Shown: positions 5,657-7,710 of the stretch, piece by piece
Layout: the number at the start of each line of letters is the position of its first letter
Numbering within the stretch: the stretch's first letter is position 1
Source of the DNA: Geopsychrobacter sp.
Lineage (GTDB): Bacteria > Desulfobacterota > Desulfuromonadia > Desulfuromonadales > Geopsychrobacteraceae
Direction: 5' to 3'
DNA: 7,710 nt
NCBI GenBank assembly: GCA_030620915.1
Contig: JAUXIR010000062.1
Coordinates: 1-7,710, forward strand
The notes under the pieces: model-generated
What the model was told of the DNA's origin: nothing
The model's input: only the letters and a program-made list of their open reading frames with translations
The model's database searches: none
Program-made: the position numbers and the translations under genes

Positions 5657-7710
5657 CTACTGAAAACTCAGCAGCAGTTGCTCCGCCTCAAGCACATAAG
5701 GATCGTCCTTGATCTTCTCCTTGAGGGTCAATTCCTCCTTGCGGTCTTCTTTCTCCGGTTCCAAGCCGCCATGGGGTGAAGTCGTTTCATTGACCTGCAG
5801 TTGGTGCAGTTCTTCACGCTCCTTGATAATCTGCGTGAGCTGCAGCGATTGTCGACTATTTTCACGCCGCTCATTCGCCTTGTCGGCAACCTCGATCAGC
5901 TCCTTGAATTTTTTCGATGCTGCCACCCGTGTTGCGCTTTCGGCGCGCAATTTTTCAAGATGGGTCGTCGGGTTCTGCCAGCGCTTATAGTCGGCACTCT
6001 CGATATGATCCCAGACCAGGGCATTGGTCAGGTACTTCTCGCCACTCTTCAGACCGTCATAACGGGACGGCAAGATAACATCCGGAATAACCCCACGTTC
6101 CTGGGTCGATTCTCCGCTGATGCGATAGAATTTCTGGATCGTCACCTTCACCGCGCCGAGGGGCAGATACTTCTCCATCCCCTGCAGGCGGACGGCACGA
6201 TCAAGGTCGAGCATCGCCTGAACCGTCCCCTTACCATGGGTATGCTCGTCACCGACGATCAACGCCCGCCCGTAGTCCTGCAGCGCACCGGCAAAGATTT
6301 CGGAGGCCGAGGCACTGAAGCGGTTGACCAATACCAATACCGGGCCGGCGTATTCAACCCCGCCATCATCATCGCTCAATTCCCGGATCTTGCCGCCACG
6401 ACTGCGCACCTGCACCACCGGCCCCTTGTCGATGAAGAGCCCGGTCATATCGACCGCATCTCCCAGAGAACCACCGCCGTTATTCCGCAGGTCGATAATC
6501 AGGCCATCGATCTTATCGGCAACCAGCTTGCGCAGTTCGGTCCGCATATCATCGGTACAGTTGCGCCGGGTCTTTCCGCTGTAATCACGATAAAAAGAGG
6601 GGACCTTGATATAGCCGAAACGCTTCTTGCTCGCCTCGTCGATCACCATCTCCCCCTTGACGAAGGTCTCGGCTATTTCGACGATATCGCGAATAATCGG
6701 CACAACCAACTGCCGACCATCCGGTTTCTTGACGGTTAAGCGGACCTCTGTGCCCTTTTTACCGCGAATCAAGGATACCGCGTCACGGATACGCGTATCG
6801 GTGATATCGACCGGCTCACCCTTGGCGCCCTCGCCAACCTTCAGAATAATATCATCCGCTTCGAGGTGGCCTTGCCGATAAGCTGCGCTGCCGGGGATGA
6901 TCCGCACCACCTTGATGTAACCATCCTCTTCGCGCAGGGTCGCGCCGATCCCTTCAAGGGAACCGCTCATGCTGATATCAAAATCTTCTTTGCTGGTCGG
7001 TGCCAGATAGTTGGAGTGCGGGTCGAAGGCGCGAGCGAGTGCATTGAGGTAACGATCGTAGTGATCCTGCGTGGTTTCATCCAACATACGCTCAAAGCTG
7101 CTGATCTGGCTCTTGAGTACCTTTTCACGCGCCTCGCCCAGCAGACGCTGCTTGACCTCGGCATCGACCTTGAGCAACATCTTCGGCTCGGTGGTCTTCA
7201 ACTCGTCTTCGAGCAGCCCGAGGTATCGGTTGATCGTCTGATATTTGAGAATCTGCCGCCAGCGCTCACGCAATTCGACAAGATTGGCCGCATAGTCGAT
7301 CTTTTCAGGATCGGTCTCAAAATCATCGGCCACATCAAACTTGAAATCATCGGCCAGAATCTCTGTGCAAATCTTTGTGGCCTGTCCAATGCGTTGCTCC
7401 AGCAGTCGCTGGCCCTGCTGCGGCAAATCGAGGCGGCCACTTCGAATCGCATCATCGATCAGTAACTCCGAGACAGAAAGAGCCTTGATATCCGCCTGAA
7501 GCAGAAAGCGCTTCTGTCCATCCAACTGCTTGAGGTAGAGCTTGTATGCGGACTTTGAAAGCTGATCATCGAGCTTTTTGTCGCTGTAGTGATGCCGGTT
7601 CAGTTGTTGCTGAATCATATGACCAAGCAAACGCGCCCGGTTGCTGTCGAAGCTACGCTCGGCAGAAACCTGAGTGCCGCCTACCAGCAACAGCAGCAAC
7701 GCAGCAATAA
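5657..7710 (-). CDS. prc: Tail-specific / carboxy-terminal processing protease Prc (S41 family), start lies beyond the right edge
   Basis: Periplasmic serine protease that degrades or trims proteins from their C-termini. At least 684 residues are visible; E. coli Prc is 682. The frame stays open to the window edge. A TTG at 7699 would start inside the hydrophobic core of the signal peptide (IAALLLLLVGGTQVSA) with no positive n-region, so the true start is probably off the edge. Counting from that TTG: N-terminal helical Prc domain to about 240, including the conserved AFDPHSNYL; PDZ domain about 243-330; S41 catalytic domain about 360-545, with LIIDLRNNGGGSL and RFSASASEIFAGALQDYG. Ser464 and Lys490 (in HGKGTVQ) form the Ser-Lys dyad, and Asp475 matches E. 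coli Asp441. The C-terminal part is a charged, coiled-coil-rich Prc domain. It converges on djlA, with 106 nt between the stop codons. Confidence 0.95.
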   Translation of the reverse strand, partial: IAALLLLLVGGTQVSAERSFDSNRARLLGHMIQQQLNRHHYSDKKLDDQLSKSAYKLYLKQLDGQKRFLLQADIKALSVSELLIDDAIRSGRLDLPQQGQRLLEQRIGQATKICTEILADDFKFDVADDFETDPEKIDYAANLVELRERWRQILKYQTINRYLGLLEDELKTTEPKMLLKVDAEVKQRLLGEAREKVLKSQISSFERMLDETTQDHYDRYLNALARAFDPHSNYLAPTSKEDFDISMSGSLEGIGATLREEDGYIKVVRIIPGSAAYRQGHLEADDIILKVGEGAKGEPVDITDTRIRDAVSLIRGKKGTEVRLTVKKPDGRQLVVPIIRDIVEIAETFVKGEMVIDEASKKRFGYIKVPSFYRDYSGKTRRNCTDDMRTELRKLVADKIDGLIIDLRNNGGGSLGDAVDMTGLFIDKGPVVQVRSRGGKIRELSDDDGGVEYAGPVLVLVNRFSASASEIFAGALQDYGRALIVGDEHTHGKGTVQAMLDLDRAVRLQGMEKYLPLGAVKVTIQKFYRISGESTQERGVIPDVILPSRYDGLKSGEKYLTNALVWDHIESADYKRWQNPTTHLEKLRAESATRVAASKKFKELIEVADKANERRENSRQSLQLTQIIKEREELHQLQVNETTSPHGGLEPEKEDRKEELTLKEKIKDDPYVLEAEQLLLSFQ

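Noticed and set aside
5801..6739. Plus-strand open frame of 312 codons
   Set aside because: Antisense to the conserved S41 catalytic and PDZ parts of prc; no recognisable domain and no ribosome binding site.

Overview
This is an ordinary chromosomal stretch from a Gram-negative bacterium, most likely a deltaproteobacterium of the Geobacter/Desulfuromonas/Pelobacter type. That placement is an inference from three things: a CarD/CdnL-family RNA polymerase regulator next to MEP-pathway ispD-ispF, a proteobacterial-type GlnRS, and periplasmic Prc with a DjlA-like co-chaperone. Base composition is moderate (mid-50s % G+C by eye) and even. I see no IS, phage, CRISPR, tRNA or rRNA signal, and no gene-free stretch longer than 300 bases.

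Left part (1-2442, minus strand): a co-directional set read right to left, carD -> ispD -> ispF -> glnS. glnS runs off the left edge. carD has a TTG start behind a good Shine-Dalgarno. It is followed by two consecutive hairpin-plus-U-tract elements, the second ending only 11 nt before the ispD start. ispD and ispF overlap by one base (TGATG) and are probably translationally coupled. They encode the third and fifth steps of the MEP isoprenoid pathway.

Middle (2559-4617): diverging from carD is an exported or membrane-associated TPR protein with a C-terminal PGAGQIY-type hydrophobic module. It is followed by a ketopantoate reductase (panE/apbA family, pantothenate/CoA synthesis). A 62-residue 4-oxalocrotonate tautomerase-family protein converges on panE, with only 4 nt between the stop codons and no terminator visible.

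Right part (4742-7710): a DjlA-like protein (glycine-rich N-terminus, TerB-like helical domain, C-terminal J domain) sits behind a candidate extended -10 promoter and ends in a perfect 17-bp intrinsic terminator. Converging on it is a nearly complete Prc/Tsp tail-specific protease (S41 family), whose signal peptide start lies beyond the right edge.

The window reads as housekeeping: translation, isoprenoid and CoA precursors, RNA polymerase regulation and envelope/protein quality control. I found no new multi-gene system. The points most worth checking are the double terminator-like leader of ispD, the TPR/PGAGQIY protein of unknown function, the tautomerase that lacks two classic active-site residues, and the glycine-zipper N-terminus of the DjlA-like protein.
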